Numbered from the stretch's first letter, positions 34,381 through 45,600 are shown. The stretch: DNA of 63,061 nt from Candidatus Fermentibacteraceae bacterium (GCA_027067855.1 JAMOUX010000003.1:1-63061), one strand, 5' to 3'. Numbers and translations are program-made. The notes: generated by a model from the sequence alone, not told the origin.

Positions 34381-34512
34381 GACGAGGCCCCGGCCCGTCC
34401 ACCCATGATTGACGCACGGGAAGGACGTGCCGGCATTCTGCGCAGGAATGCGGGATATGGCCGTACGGTGACCACGTCCCTTACCGTTTACATAGATGGA
34501 AACTGCGCCTGA

Positions 34513-36075
34513 ATGGAGACCGCGATGGAAGTCGTAATTGCAGTCACCGCGTCCGCGGTGTCGTTCGCTCTTGGTTACATTCTGAACAAGATACTGGTCG
34601 CCAGGGAGATCGGCGGCGCCAAGGCCGAAGCCGACAGAATAATCTCCAATGCCCGCAGAGAGGGAGAGGCGATCAAGCGTGAGGCCCTGTTGGAAGGCAG
34701 GGACATGATCTCCCGGGAACGGGCCGACATGCTCGAGAAATACCAGGAACGCAGACTCGAGCTGGACAGGAACGAAAGCAGACTGGCCCACGAGTCGGAG
34801 AGACTGAAAATACTCAAGGAGAAACTCCGGGAAAGAAAGAGGGTACTGGACAAACGGGAGACGGGCCTCTCCGAGATGGAAAATTCCCTGAACGCCAAGC
34901 ACAAAAGGGTCAACAGGCTCATGGAGGAACAGAACAGGCTCCTGGAGCAGATAGCCAATCTTTCCAGGGAAGATGCCAGGAACCTGATGCTGTCCAACCT
35001 GGAGGAAGAACTGCACCACGAGGCAGGCAGGTTGACGCGGAAGATCCTGGAGGAAGCTGAGAACAGGGCCGAGGAAGAGGCCGGCAAGATTCTCGCCACC
35101 GCCGTGCAGCGGTGCACCGCCGATTTCGTGGTTGAGAACTGCGTTTCTGTGGTCAACCTTCCCAGCGACGACATGAAGGGCAGGATAATAGGCAGGGAAG
35201 GCAGAAACATAAGAGCCTTCGAGGCTGCTACCAACGTGGACGTAATAATAGATGATACCCCTGAAGCGGTGGTGCTTTCCTGTTTCGATCCCGTGAGAAG
35301 GGAAATCGCCAGGCAGTCGCTGGAGAAACTTCTCGACGACGGCAGAATACATCCCGGAAGGATAGAGGCCACGGTGACCAAGGTTACAGCGGAAATGGAG
35401 AAGAAGATAAGGAAGCTGGGTAACCAACTGGCCATGGATGCGAACGTGACCGGTCTGCATCCCCAACTGGTAAGGCACCTGGGCCGACTGAGGTACAGAA
35501 CCAGCTACGGCCAGAACATGTACCAGCATTCGCTGGAGACGGCGCACATATGCGGGCTCCTGGCGGCCGAGATGAAACTCGACCCCGCGATAGCCCGGCG
35601 GATAGGACTTCTGCACGATATCGGCAAGTCGACGGACCAGGATATAGAGGGTTCCCACGCCCTCGTGGGAATGGAACTCGCCCAGAGGTATGATGAGAGT
35701 CCCCTGGTCTGCAACGCCATCGGGGCCCATCACGAGGAGATGGAGTGCGAGTCGCTCTATGGCATCCTGGTGCAGGCTGCCGACACGGTGAGTTCGGCGA
35801 GACCCGGAGCCAGACGCGAAACCCTGGAACTATACGTTAGAAGGTTGCACAAGCTGGAATCGATAGCCGATTCCTTTGACGGGGTCAAGAAATCCTACGC
35901 GATACAGGCGGGAAGGGAACTCAGGATAGCGGTAAGACCCGAAGCCATGGATGATGATGCGGCCGCTGAACTTGCGAGGATAGTGGCAAGAAAGATAGAG
36001 AGTGAGATGGAGTACCCGGGACAGATAAAGGTCACCGTGATAAGGGAAACCAGGGCATCGGAAACGGCCCGCTGA
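34513..36075 (+). CDS. rny: Ribonuclease Y
   Basis: RNase Y is a membrane-anchored endoribonuclease that starts mRNA decay. An N-terminal helix (VVIAVTASAVSFALGYIL), a long charged coiled coil (about 40-205), a KH domain (MKGRIIGREGRNIRAFEAAT) and an HD domain (HSLETAHICGLLAAEM, GLLHDIGKSTD) appear in order. Length 520; ATG 34525 is an alternative start. The gene directly precedes ymdB, the arrangement known from Bacillus and others. Confidence 0.97.
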   Translation: METAMEVVIAVTASAVSFALGYILNKILVAREIGGAKAEADRIISNARREGEAIKREALLEGRDMISRERADMLEKYQERRLELDRNESRLAHESERLKILKEKLRERKRVLDKRETGLSEMENSLNAKHKRVNRLMEEQNRLLEQIANLSREDARNLMLSNLEEELHHEAGRLTRKILEEAENRAEEEAGKILATAVQRCTADFVVENCVSVVNLPSDDMKGRIIGREGRNIRAFEAATNVDVIIDDTPEAVVLSCFDPVRREIARQSLEKLLDDGRIHPGRIEATVTKVTAEMEKKIRKLGNQLAMDANVTGLHPQLVRHLGRLRYRTSYGQNMYQHSLETAHICGLLAAEMKLDPAIARRIGLLHDIGKSTDQDIEGSHALVGMELAQRYDESPLVCNAIGAHHEEMECESLYGILVQAADTVSSARPGARRETLELYVRRLHKLESIADSFDGVKKSYAIQAGRELRIAVRPEAMDDDAAAELARIVARKIESEMEYPGQIKVTVIRETRASETAR

Positions 36076-36076
36076 A

Positions 36077-36838
36077 GTGGAGATACTCCTTTTCGGAGAC
36101 GTCGTGGGAAGGCCCGGCAGAACGGCCCTGTCCACTTTTCTGGCAGGCAGGGAGTTCGATTTCGCAGTGGCCAACTGCGAAAATGCCGCCGGTGGGTTCG
36201 GGCTTACCAGGAGGACTGCCAGGGAACTACTGGAGGCCGGGCTGCACGTTATTACATCCGGTAACCACATATGGCGCCACAGGGACATCCTGGAGTACAT
36301 GGAGGAAGAGGGATGTCCGGTGCTGAGACCCGCTAATTACCCGGCGGACAACCCGGGGAAGGGTTTCCTGGTAAAAGAGGTCTCGGGCGCCAGGGTGATG
36401 GTGATAAATCTCCAGGGAAGATTGTTCATGCCTTCGCTGGTGGATTGTCCGTTCAGGACCGTTGACGCGATACTGCGCGGCAACCGGGCGGACGTCATCC
36501 TGGTGGATTTCCACGCGGAGGCCACCAGTGAGAAGCAGGTGATGGCACGATACCTGGACGGAAGGGTTACGGCCGTGGTCGGCACTCACACCCACGTACT
36601 GACGGCCGATGCCGGGATACTGCCGGGAGGCACCGCGTTTATCACCGACCTTGGAATGTGCGGATCCGCCGCCGGTGTCATAGGCATGAATACCGAAGAA
36701 GCCATGAGTCGGTTCACGACCGGGAGGCAGACCCGGCTCAAGGTCGCCGAGGGCGATGAGCGGGTGAACGGACTCAGGATGACGCTGAACGAAAATGGAA
36801 AGGTCGAAAAACTGGAGCTGGTCGATGGAGAAACGTGA
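36077..36838 (+). CDS. ymdB: YmdB-family metallophosphodiesterase
   Basis: This 253-residue calcineurin-like phosphoesterase of the YmdB type hydrolyses cyclic nucleotides in characterised members. The motifs LLFGDVVGRPGR, VANCENAAGG, SGNHIWRH, DFHAEATSEK and GTHTHVLTADAGILPGGTAF match throughout. The start is GTG 36077, one base after the rny stop. The rny-ymdB pair implies a shared RNA-turnover or signalling role. Confidence 0.95.
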   Translation: MEILLFGDVVGRPGRTALSTFLAGREFDFAVANCENAAGGFGLTRRTARELLEAGLHVITSGNHIWRHRDILEYMEEEGCPVLRPANYPADNPGKGFLVKEVSGARVMVINLQGRLFMPSLVDCPFRTVDAILRGNRADVILVDFHAEATSEKQVMARYLDGRVTAVVGTHTHVLTADAGILPGGTAFITDLGMCGSAAGVIGMNTEEAMSRFTTGRQTRLKVAEGDERVNGLRMTLNENGKVEKLELVDGET

Positions 36839-37715
36839 AATCCCGGATCTGCCGGATTCACTGCGGGCCGCGGCCGAATGGATTGAGGAAGGCCTGAGAA
36901 ACATATCTCTCAGGGACGATCCCCTATCCGGGCTTCCATCGTTCGCCATGTACGTACTGGAGACCGGAGGGAAACGTATCAGGCCTTTTCTGGTCAAGGC
37001 GGCGTGCGAAGCCGTGGGGGGAGATTCCGATACGTGTCTTCCCGCGGCATGTGCCGTGGAGATGATACATACCTATTCCCTGGTTCATGATGATCTGCCC
37101 GCTATGGACGACGATTCCACCAGGAGGGGAAAACCCACCCTTCACGTTCTCCACGGGGTACCACAGGCTCTGCTCGCGGGGAACCTGCTGCTGGTGGAGG
37201 CGTTCGGTGAATTGATCAAGACTCCCCTGGGCCAGGGGAGGGTGACCGAGATGGCCAGGCGACTTGCGGTGGCGTCCGGGCCGGGATACCTGGTCGGCGG
37301 TCAATTCATGGATTTGTACCATCCCGGGGATGCCGGGCGGGAATGGATAGAAACCATGATCAGGGGCAAGACCGCCGCCATGATAAGGGTCTCATTGGAA
37401 CTTGGGGCGCTTGCCGGGGGCGCGGGCCTCGAAATTCTCGATACCCTGTCGCGACTTGGTGATGAGTTGGGATTTTTGTTTCAACTTACCGACGATATCC
37501 TGGATGTTTGCGGGAGCGCGGAGGAAATGGGCAAGGAGGTTTCCAAGGACATGGACAAAGGGAAAAGAAACCTGCTTTCCCTCATGGGCGCCGACTCCGC
37601 GTGGGATATGGCGAGGAAGACGGCGGAAAGGACAGCTGGGGGATTCCACAACCTGGAAGGGGATTGGGGCGAAGTGGCGTCCCTGGCTCTCTTCCTTCCC
37701 GACAGGAGGAAATGA
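36825..37715 (+). CDS. ispA: Polyprenyl (farnesyl/geranylgeranyl) diphosphate synthase
   Basis: This trans-isoprenyl diphosphate synthase condenses IPP with allylic diphosphates. GGKRIRPFLV, the first aspartate-rich motif VHDDLPAMDDD and the second FQLTDDILD are present, with the two extra residues between the Asp pairs typical of bacterial FPP synthases. Length 296 from ATG 36825 (GGAG upstream), overlapping ymdB. dxs follows with a four-base overlap, so early and middle isoprenoid steps are co-expressed. Confidence 0.95.
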   Translation: MEKREIPDLPDSLRAAAEWIEEGLRNISLRDDPLSGLPSFAMYVLETGGKRIRPFLVKAACEAVGGDSDTCLPAACAVEMIHTYSLVHDDLPAMDDDSTRRGKPTLHVLHGVPQALLAGNLLLVEAFGELIKTPLGQGRVTEMARRLAVASGPGYLVGGQFMDLYHPGDAGREWIETMIRGKTAAMIRVSLELGALAGGAGLEILDTLSRLGDELGFLFQLTDDILDVCGSAEEMGKEVSKDMDKGKRNLLSLMGADSAWDMARKTAERTAGGFHNLEGDWGEVASLALFLPDRRK

Positions 37716-39562
37716 CCGTGTCCATCCTGGAACGAATCGGCGGGCCGGTCGACCTGGCGCGGCTTTCCATGGAGGAAAGACTGAGCCTGGTCGATGAGAT
37801 CAGGAAGCTCATAATAGACACCATAAGCCAGACCGGTGGCCATCTGGCCTCGAGCCTCGGCGTGGTGGAACTCACCGTTGCCATCCTGTCGGTATTCACA
37901 CCTCCCAGGGACAAGGTGATATGGGACGTGGGACACCAGAGTTATCCGTGGAAGCTGCTCACGGGCAGGGCCGACAGGTTCGATACCATAAGGACCAGGG
38001 GCGGCCTGTCGGGTTTTCAGAAGCGCAGCGAGAGCGAATACGACGCCTTCGGGGCCGGGCACAGCTCCACCTCGATATCCGCGGCTTTGGGATATGCCCT
38101 TGCAAGGGATATATCCGGTGATGATTACAAGGTAGCGGCGGTGATAGGCGACGGCGCCATGGGAGGGGGAATGGCGCTGGAGGGACTGAATCACCTGGGA
38201 CATGATAAGACCAGTATGCTTATCATACTCAACGACAATGAGATGTCCATTTCTCCCAATGTAGGCGCCATTTCGACTCACCTTACCAGGCTGATGACCG
38301 ATCCGCGTTACAACCGGATCAAGCAGGAGGTATGGAAGGCCCTGGGCAGGATTCCGTCCCTTGGGGAAAGGATGCGAAACGCGGCCCACGCGGTTTCCAT
38401 AGGTCTTAAGAAAGCCCTGGTCACGCCCGACACGTTGTTCGATGCTTTCGGGGTTCGGTACATAGGCCCGGTTCCGGGCAACGATCTGGCGGTGATGACC
38501 GGGGTTCTGCAGAGGGTTTCGGAGATTCCCGGTCCCGTCCTGCTCCACGTGTTGACCAAGAAGGGCAAGGGATACGTTCCCGCGGAGAAGGATGCCACCA
38601 GGTATCACGGGGTATCCGGTTCGGCGAGGGGTTCCAGGCGCGGAGAAACTTTCACGGAGGCATTTTCAAAGGCCATGGTCAGCCTCGCGGAGAAAGATGA
38701 CGGGGTGGTGGCCATAACCGCGGCCATGCCGGACGGAACCGGCCTGGTGGAATTTTCCAGGCGTTTTCCCGAAAGGTTTTTCGACGTGGGCATCGCGGAA
38801 CAGCACGCGGTGACCATGGCATGCGGCATGGCCTTCGGAGGTTTGAAACCGGTGGTGGCCGTTTACAGTACCTTCATGCAGAGGGCGGTTGACCAGGTCA
38901 TACATGATGCGGCCCTGCAGAAAGCTCCGATAGTGGTCGCCATGGACAGGGGCGGCCTCGTCGGAGAGGACGGCCCCACTCATCACGGGGTATTCGACAT
39001 TTCCATCTTCCTGTCCGTTCCCAATGTCAGGTTCGGCGCCCCGAGAAACTGTTCGATATTGGAAATCATGTTGGAGCGTGCCCTTGACTTCGAAACGGGG
39101 CCGACGCTTCTCAGGTATCCCAGGGGCGAGGAACCTTCCGTGATTTTCCCGGATCCCGGGGCGGTCGAACCCGGAAAAGGACAGCTCCTCAGGGAAGGGG
39201 AAGACGTGTTGCTGGTGGGTGTCGGGGTGATGGCGTCGCACTGCATGGAGGCGGCGGAGTTGTTGGAAAAGAGCGGAATTTCGGCGGCGGTATACGATCC
39301 CGTGTGGCTGAAGCCCGCCCCGGCGGACGAACTGAAGCGGCTCGCATCGGGAGGGAAACCCGTGGTGGTGGTGGAAGAAGGAAGCGTGGCCGGGGGATTC
39401 GGTTGCATGGTGGACTTCATACTGGATGGAACGTCGAGGGTATTGAGAATAGGTGTTCCGGATGATTTCCAGCCTCATGGGCGCAGGGCCGATCTCCTGG
39501 TCGAAATCGGTCTGGACCCAGAATCCATAGCCCGTAGGGTGGGTGACGAAATTGGTTCATGA
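37712..39562 (+). CDS. dxs: 1-deoxy-D-xylulose-5-phosphate synthase
   Basis: DXS is the thiamine-diphosphate enzyme that commits pyruvate and glyceraldehyde-3-phosphate to the MEP isoprenoid pathway. Motifs: GGHLASSLGVVELTVAIL, DVGHQSYPWKLLTGR, GAGHSSTSISAALG, the ThDP site GDGAMGGGMALEGLNH...NDN, and the Pyr domain with FDVGIAEQHAVTMACGMA and DRGGLVGEDGPTHHG. Length 616. ATG 37712 follows AGGAGGAA and overlaps the ispA stop. Confidence 0.97.
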   Translation: MTVSILERIGGPVDLARLSMEERLSLVDEIRKLIIDTISQTGGHLASSLGVVELTVAILSVFTPPRDKVIWDVGHQSYPWKLLTGRADRFDTIRTRGGLSGFQKRSESEYDAFGAGHSSTSISAALGYALARDISGDDYKVAAVIGDGAMGGGMALEGLNHLGHDKTSMLIILNDNEMSISPNVGAISTHLTRLMTDPRYNRIKQEVWKALGRIPSLGERMRNAAHAVSIGLKKALVTPDTLFDAFGVRYIGPVPGNDLAVMTGVLQRVSEIPGPVLLHVLTKKGKGYVPAEKDATRYHGVSGSARGSRRGETFTEAFSKAMVSLAEKDDGVVAITAAMPDGTGLVEFSRRFPERFFDVGIAEQHAVTMACGMAFGGLKPVVAVYSTFMQRAVDQVIHDAALQKAPIVVAMDRGGLVGEDGPTHHGVFDISIFLSVPNVRFGAPRNCSILEIMLERALDFETGPTLLRYPRGEEPSVIFPDPGAVEPGKGQLLREGEDVLLVGVGVMASHCMEAAELLEKSGISAAVYDPVWLKPAPADELKRLASGGKPVVVVEEGSVAGGFGCMVDFILDGTSRVLRIGVPDDFQPHGRRADLLVEIGLDPESIARRVGDEIGS

Positions 39563-39569
39563 ACCGGTG

Positions 39570-40412
39570 ATGGTACGCAGGCTTTGCCTGTACGTGGACA
39601 GGTTCAATCCTCCCTACGCGGGCCTGATAAGAAACGTGGTGGAGAAATGCCGGGAAGTCGGCATAGAACCATACGCGGCTCCGTCCTGTGCGGATCATCT
39701 GGCCACCTTCGGGCTCGACGAAGGCGGAAAGTGCGATATGGGCATGGTTATCGGCGGGGACGGAACCATACTCAGGGGTCTCGGGTATTTCCTGGACCAT
39801 AACGTGCCGGTACTGGGCTTGAATTCGGGCAACCTGGGATTCCTGGCCGGGGCGGAGCAGGGCGATGCCGGCCGGGTGGTCGAAAGGATAGCCGGGGGGG
39901 AGTACGTGGTGGGTACGATTCCGGTTCTGAGGGGAACCATGTCGTCCGGCAAGGTTCTCAGGGCCGTGAATGATTTCAGTGTCAACAGGTCCATGATGGG
40001 CGGGATACTGTATTTCGAAATATTCGTGGAGGGCGAGAGGATAGCCGGGGTGGCCGGTGACGGGGTCGTGATATCCACTCCCATGGGTTCCACGGCTTAC
40101 AGTCTTTCCTGTGGCGGACCGATACTGGCTCCGGGTCTGCCGGCGATGCTGGTGGTTTCGATCTGTCCCCACTCGCTTTCGCTACGGCCCCTGGTGGTGC
40201 CGGACGAGAGCGTCGTTTCCATAAAAATAGGTCGGTTGAGGAGTACCGGTCCGGTGGTATCGGTGGACGGGGCTCCCAGCGGATCGTTGAAGGCCGGCGA
40301 GTCTCTGGAGGTGACCAGGGACAGCGGCTCCTGCATGCTGGTAAGGTTCGACGACGAGCCGGGATACTACAGCAGGTTGAGCCTGAAACTCGGATGGGGG
40401 GCCAGGGGATAG
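39570..40412 (+). CDS. nadK: NAD kinase
   Basis: This ATP-NAD kinase makes NADP. GGDGTILRG, LNSGNLGFLAG, the N-D pair in AVNDFSVNR and STPMGSTAYSLSCGGP are the family motifs; the usual STPTGSTAY threonine is methionine. Length about 280 from ATG 39570; GTG 39543, inside dxs, is an upstream alternative. It lies eight bases beyond the dxs stop and four bases before recN, in a gene order (dxs-nadK-recN) common in bacteria. Confidence 0.93.
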   Translation: MVRRLCLYVDRFNPPYAGLIRNVVEKCREVGIEPYAAPSCADHLATFGLDEGGKCDMGMVIGGDGTILRGLGYFLDHNVPVLGLNSGNLGFLAGAEQGDAGRVVERIAGGEYVVGTIPVLRGTMSSGKVLRAVNDFSVNRSMMGGILYFEIFVEGERIAGVAGDGVVISTPMGSTAYSLSCGGPILAPGLPAMLVVSICPHSLSLRPLVVPDESVVSIKIGRLRSTGPVVSVDGAPSGSLKAGESLEVTRDSGSCMLVRFDDEPGYYSRLSLKLGWGARG

Positions 40413-40416
40413 TTTC

Positions 40417-42057
40417 ATGTTGTCGTATCTCCTTTTAAGGAACCTGGCCACGATAAGCGATGTCAGCGTCGAGTTCGTTCCGGGGCTGAACGTACTCACC
40501 GGAGAGACCGGGGCCGGGAAATCCATCCTGATAGAAGGCCTTCAGCTGGTGCTCGGAGCCAGGGCCGACAGGTCCCTGGTAAGGCCCGGAGCATCCGCCG
40601 CCGTGATCGAGGCGTTGTTCACGGGGGAGAACGGTGACGAGTTGATCGTGCGCCGGGAAGTCAGAACCAGGGGCAGGAGCAGGCTTTTCGTGAACGACGA
40701 GTTGTCCTCCCTGGAAGAGGCGAGGGAGATTCTCGCCGGGCTTATCGACATCCACTCCCAGGGTTCTTCACCGGCCATGCTGGACCGGAAAAACCAGCTG
40801 AAGGCCCTGGACGAGTATGCCGGCTGCTGCGGCCCGGCTCGGGAAATGTCCGAGTCTTTCAGAACCTACGTTAAGTACGGTGAGCGTGTGGCGGAACTGG
40901 AATCCATGCTGGAGCGGGCCGGTGAGAGAAAAGATATAACTTCGCACGAACTCTCGCTTATAGAGGAGCTTCGTCCATCCAGGGAAGATTACATGGCCCT
41001 GTTGGATGAAAGGCGGAGGCTCAACTCCGCCCGGGAGAGTATGGAAGCGATTAACGCCGTAAGCGGCGGCGTTTCGGGCGAGGGCGGCCTGTTGGAGAGG
41101 GTGGCGTACCTCAAGTCCCTGGTGAAAAACGCCGGTTCCGACGCGGAGTCGGTATACGAGTTGCTGGAGCAGGCCGAGATAGCTCTTTCGGAGGCGGGAA
41201 ACACTTGCGCCGGATTGCTTGCCGGCATGGAAAATGCCCCATGGAGACTGGAGGAAGTGGACGAGAGACTGGACGCGTACTCGCGGCTCATGGGGAGAAG
41301 CGGCGGTTCTCTCGACGCTCTCCTGGGAATGAAGGAAGCCCTGGTCGCCGAATTGGCCCGCTACGAGTCCATGGAAATGGAGCTGAAGGAACTCCGCGGC
41401 GGGATTCCGGAACTCGAAGCGAGGGTGCTGGAAATCGGGAAAAAGTTGCTCGACCGGAGAACCTCCGCCGCCGGAAGGCTCCAGGAAGAGGTGCAGCGGG
41501 AACTCCGGCTGCTTGGGATGCCCGACGCGATTTTCCGGGTGGAACTTTCACCGCCCCGTCATGCGGGGGTGAGGGAGGTCGGAGGCATGGTCACCGGAGC
41601 GGAAGGCCCGGTGGTTCCCATGTTCGTGTTCAGCGCCAACCCGGGCATGGAACCCGGACCGTTGTCTTCCGTGGCCAGCGGCGGCGAGACATCCAGGGTC
41701 AGTCTCGCTCTCAAACTGGCGTTATCCGGAGTGACCCAGGCTTCCACCATGATCTTTGATGAAATAGACGCCGGGGTGGGAGGGGAGATAGCCAACCTGC
41801 TGGCGGATTCGTTGGAAAGGGTGTCTAAAAAGAGACAGGTGCTGATCGTTACACACCTTCCCCAGATAGCTTCCAGGGCGGACCGTCACATTTCCGTGTT
41901 CAAGGAGGTGTCCTCCGGGATGCCGGTAACCGGTGTGAAGGTACTGAACGGGAGGGAACACAGGGTGGACGAGGTGGCGAGGCTCCTGGGAGGCGGACGT
42001 GGAGCGAGGGATCATGCCGAGAAGATGCTTGGAGACGATGGGGGTGGAGAGGTTTGA
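40417..42057 (+). CDS. recN: DNA repair ATPase RecN
   Basis: This SMC-like protein acts in double-strand break repair. Walker A is GETGAGKSILIEGLQL, followed by DIHSQGSSPAML (Q-loop region), a coiled coil of about 330 residues, the signature ASGGETSRVSLALKLA and Walker B TMIFDEIDAGVGGEIA. Length 546. The stop overlaps the TTG of the next gene. No SOS box was apparent. Confidence 0.95.
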   Translation: MLSYLLLRNLATISDVSVEFVPGLNVLTGETGAGKSILIEGLQLVLGARADRSLVRPGASAAVIEALFTGENGDELIVRREVRTRGRSRLFVNDELSSLEEAREILAGLIDIHSQGSSPAMLDRKNQLKALDEYAGCCGPAREMSESFRTYVKYGERVAELESMLERAGERKDITSHELSLIEELRPSREDYMALLDERRRLNSARESMEAINAVSGGVSGEGGLLERVAYLKSLVKNAGSDAESVYELLEQAEIALSEAGNTCAGLLAGMENAPWRLEEVDERLDAYSRLMGRSGGSLDALLGMKEALVAELARYESMEMELKELRGGIPELEARVLEIGKKLLDRRTSAAGRLQEEVQRELRLLGMPDAIFRVELSPPRHAGVREVGGMVTGAEGPVVPMFVFSANPGMEPGPLSSVASGGETSRVSLALKLALSGVTQASTMIFDEIDAGVGGEIANLLADSLERVSKKRQVLIVTHLPQIASRADRHISVFKEVSSGMPVTGVKVLNGREHRVDEVARLLGGGRGARDHAEKMLGDDGGGEV

Positions 42058-42629
42058 AAGGCCCGGTCTTCACTCTGCCCAACATTCTGAGCCTCTCCAG
42101 GATACCCCTGGGCCTGGCGGCGTCCTTCTTTCTGTGGCGTCGGGAGATCGTTCCCACCGCGATAACCGTTTTCCTCGCGATTTCCACTGATTTCCTGGAT
42201 GGTTTCATCGCCAGGAGAACCGGGACCGCTAGCGAATGGGGAAGAATCTTCGATCCCATGGCCGACAAACTGGCCATGGGGGTCTTCCTGGTGACCCTGG
42301 TGGCGGTTGGTGCGGTTCCCCCGTGGTTCGCCGCCGTTTTCGTGGGCAAGGACGTACTGATAGCGGCGGGAGGTCTTTACATGACCGCGAAGACCGGTTC
42401 TCCGCCCTCTTCCGACATGTGGGGCAAAACGGCCTCTTTCGCGGTATCGTTCTACATGACCGTTCAGGCCGTGTCCCACATCCTGGGCAGGGAAATTTCC
42501 GCCGTGTTCCTGGGTTTGAGCCCGTTGGGGGTGCTCGCCCTGATATTTGTACTGGTGAGTTTTTATTCCTATTGTTCCACTTTCGCCGGGGAAATCTTCC
42601 ACTCGACGCCTCCGGGCGGCGATTCCTGA
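42054..42629 (+). CDS. CDP-alcohol phosphatidyltransferase (PgsA-like)
   Basis: This 191-residue membrane enzyme has the CDP-alcohol signature D-G-x2-A-R-x8-G-x3-D-x3-D, seen as DGFIARRTGTASEWGRIFDP followed by MADKL. It also has FTLPNILSLSRIPLGL near the N-terminus, typical of phosphatidylglycerophosphate synthases. It is likely to supply phosphatidylglycerol, the Lgt donor; cardiolipin synthase activity is an alternative. The start TTG 42054 overlaps recN. Confidence 0.9.
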   Translation: MKGPVFTLPNILSLSRIPLGLAASFFLWRREIVPTAITVFLAISTDFLDGFIARRTGTASEWGRIFDPMADKLAMGVFLVTLVAVGAVPPWFAAVFVGKDVLIAAGGLYMTAKTGSPPSSDMWGKTASFAVSFYMTVQAVSHILGREISAVFLGLSPLGVLALIFVLVSFYSYCSTFAGEIFHSTPPGGDS

Positions 42630-42644
42630 CGGGGGTTGCGAGAC

Positions 42645-45600
42645 TTGTACCTGAAAAGACTCGAAATAGTGGGTTTCAAGTCGTTCGCCGACGCGTTCGA
42701 ACTGGAGTTCCGTGAAGGAATCTCCTGTATCGTGGGTCCCAACGGTTGCGGCAAAAGCAACATAGCCGATGCCATCCGGTGGGTGTTGGGTTGCCAGAGT
42801 CCTTCGGAACTCCGGGCCGAAAGGATGGAGGATGTCATTTTCTCCGGAACGGCCACGAGAAAACCCCAGGGAATGGCCGAGGTCGTGCTGACCCTGGATA
42901 ATTCCCGCCGCGAACTTCCCCTGGACTTCGACGAGATAAGCATTACGAGGCGGCTGTTCAGATCCGGCGAAAGCGAGTACCTCATAAACGGAAACAAGTC
43001 CCGGTTGATGGATCTGACCGATCTGCTGGTGGACAGGGGCCTGGGTAACAAGGGTTACTGGATACTGGAGAAGAACATGACCCAGGCGATCATCGAAAAG
43101 GGACCCGCCGACAGGAGGTTCCTTTTCGACGAGGCGGCCGGGATAGTCAAGTACAAGTTGCAGCGCCACAGGGCGGAGCTGAAACTCAGGGCGGTGGCGG
43201 AAGACCTGGAACGCCTGGACGACATCATCTCCGAGGTGGAGCGGAACGTCAGGCAGCTGAAGAAACAGGTATCGGCCTACAGAAGGTGGGAGCGGGCCGA
43301 ACGGAAAGTACTGGAATTGAAAGGCCTTCGGATGCACCGGGAGTTGCGGTTCCTCTCCGCCAGGAAGAAGGAACTGGAAGAAAAACTCGAATCCGCGACC
43401 AGGGCGGAGCAGGAGATTTCCGCGGCGGTGGCGGCTGCGTCGGCAAGGCGGGCCGATGCACGGGTGGCCTTGGATAAAGCCCGGGTGGAATTGGACGAGG
43501 CTCATTCCGTGGTCTCTGAACTCGAGAGGGAGATAGGCTCCTCCATGAGCGACCTGGCGGTTGCCGGGGAGAGGCTGGATAACGTTTCCTCCAGGATTGC
43601 CGACCTCGGGAAGAGAATCGCATCGCGATCGGGAAAGGCGGACGAGTTCCGACGCAGGGCCCGGGAACTCGCCGGCGGAGAAGAAGAATTGAAATCGACC
43701 CTGGAGAAGGCCCGTTCGGAGTTGAAAGGGATATCCGGCAAACTTTCGAGTGCGGAAAAGGAATTTGCGGAAGTGGCCGCCGAACTGGACGGGGCCAGGA
43801 AGGAATTCGCCAATGCCGCCGAGCTGGAAAGAGAAGCTAAAGCCGCCCTTGATGAAGTGCGAAGGCGCAGGGAAACGGCCCGGAGGGAAATCGGACACCT
43901 GGAAGAACGGAGAGCGGAACTGTCATCCCGCCTGGAGGAACTTCGCGGAGCCGTGGCGGAATCGGTTAAGAGATCAGCAGCCCTGGAGAAGGAGCGGGAT
44001 GAAGTTCTCGACGCCATCTCACGGGGTAGTGAAGAGCTGGCCGTCATGGATGCCGGGATAGGAGAAGCCAGGGAACACGTCCGCGCAATGGAACTGAAAG
44101 TCGGAGTATTGGAATCGAGACTCGGTTCCCTCAGAAGCGCCGGAACCGCTGTCGCCGGCGGATCGTCCACCCTGTCGTCCAGGATTAAGGTGAAGGAAGG
44201 CTATGAAATAGCCGTGGGCGCGTGGCTCGATGTCTACCAGGACGCCGTACTGGTGGATTCGCCGCTCGGGCTTCCCGGCGAAGGATCGGGCGCCAGGTTC
44301 TTCGTTCCCGGCAGGGACGTCATGGTTCCCGGCGACCTTCCTCCCGGAGGGAAGCCTCTTTCCCTGTGCCTGGAAGAGGGTTCCGATTCTTCCGTCGCCG
44401 GCCTGCTTTCCGGGGCGGTACTGGCTCCGGACGATAAGACGGCCCTGGAATGGTTCGTTGAAGGCGGTAACTTCGACATCGTGACCAACGACGGAAACGT
44501 TTACCGTGGCGACGGACTGGTTCGGCTCGGTGTGCCCGAGTCCGGAGCCGGTTCCATCGAGCGGGAGGGGCTCATCAGTGAAGCGGAGAGAAAACGCGGT
44601 GAATTGATTAAGAAACTCGCCGAGGCCGAAAAAAGGATCGAAGGGCTTGTGAAACGGCGTCGTGAGCTTGAGAAAGCCCTGGAGGAAAACAGGGAACGTC
44701 TTACCGCCCTCGAAAGCGGGAAGGCCGCCGCGGAAGCCCTGGCGGAATCCGGCGGGAAACAGGTGAATATCCTGGAAAGCGAACTCTCCGGGATCGACGA
44801 AATACTTCCCGGGCTCCTGGAAGAAGCTTCGGGCGATGTGGGTGCGGAGTATGCTTCCAGGGTCGGGGAGGCGGAGGATAGAAGAAAACGGCTGTCCGGA
44901 ATAATGGAGCGGCTGGAGGAGAAAAAGGATCGTCTGGCCCTGCGCCTTAACGAGCTTTTAAGAATGGAGAACCAGGCGAACCTGGATGTATCCCGGGCCG
45001 AGAACGCTCTCGGAAAGTTGCTGGACGAAAGGAAAAGGCTACTGGAATCCGCTGCCGGGGCGGAAGAGGAAGCGGATCGTATGAGTTCGGAACTGGATTC
45101 CCTGCGGGAGGAGAAAATTCTCCTGGAGCGGCGTATCGTCGAACTGGAGAACAAGCTTGCCCGGGCGAGGGAACGGAGAGGCGAGGCCGAGCGGAAAAGA
45201 AAAGAAGCGAGCATGATCAGGGCCCGGTGGCTGGAACAATCCAGGAAAGCCGACGAGGAACTGGCGGCGCGTAGGGATGCCCTGGCGGTTGCGGCGGAGG
45301 AGAAAGTGGTGCTTTCGGGGGAACTCCGGTTACTGGAGGAGAGGTATAAGAATCTCGATTCCGGGGAATTGGTGCTCCCCGGGGAAAAGAGCGGGTACTG
45401 GAACCTTTCGGAAGAGGAACTCGACGCTGAACTCCGTAAGCAGATAGGCTTCAGGGAAAGCCTGGGGCCTGTGAACATGCTGGCGGTGACCGAATACGAG
45501 GAGGGGATGAAGAGGTTGGAGTTCCTGAGGAAGCAGAGGAACGACCTCGAGGAAGCCAGGATTTCCCTGTTGGGAGCCATCTCCGACATAAATAAGACCG

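Noticed and set aside
34381-34512. Possible 6S RNA in the gap after zapA
   Set aside because: 6S RNA often follows zapA, and a GCATTC/GAATGC hairpin is visible, but the gap is only 132 bases and I cannot draw the long closing stems and central bubble.
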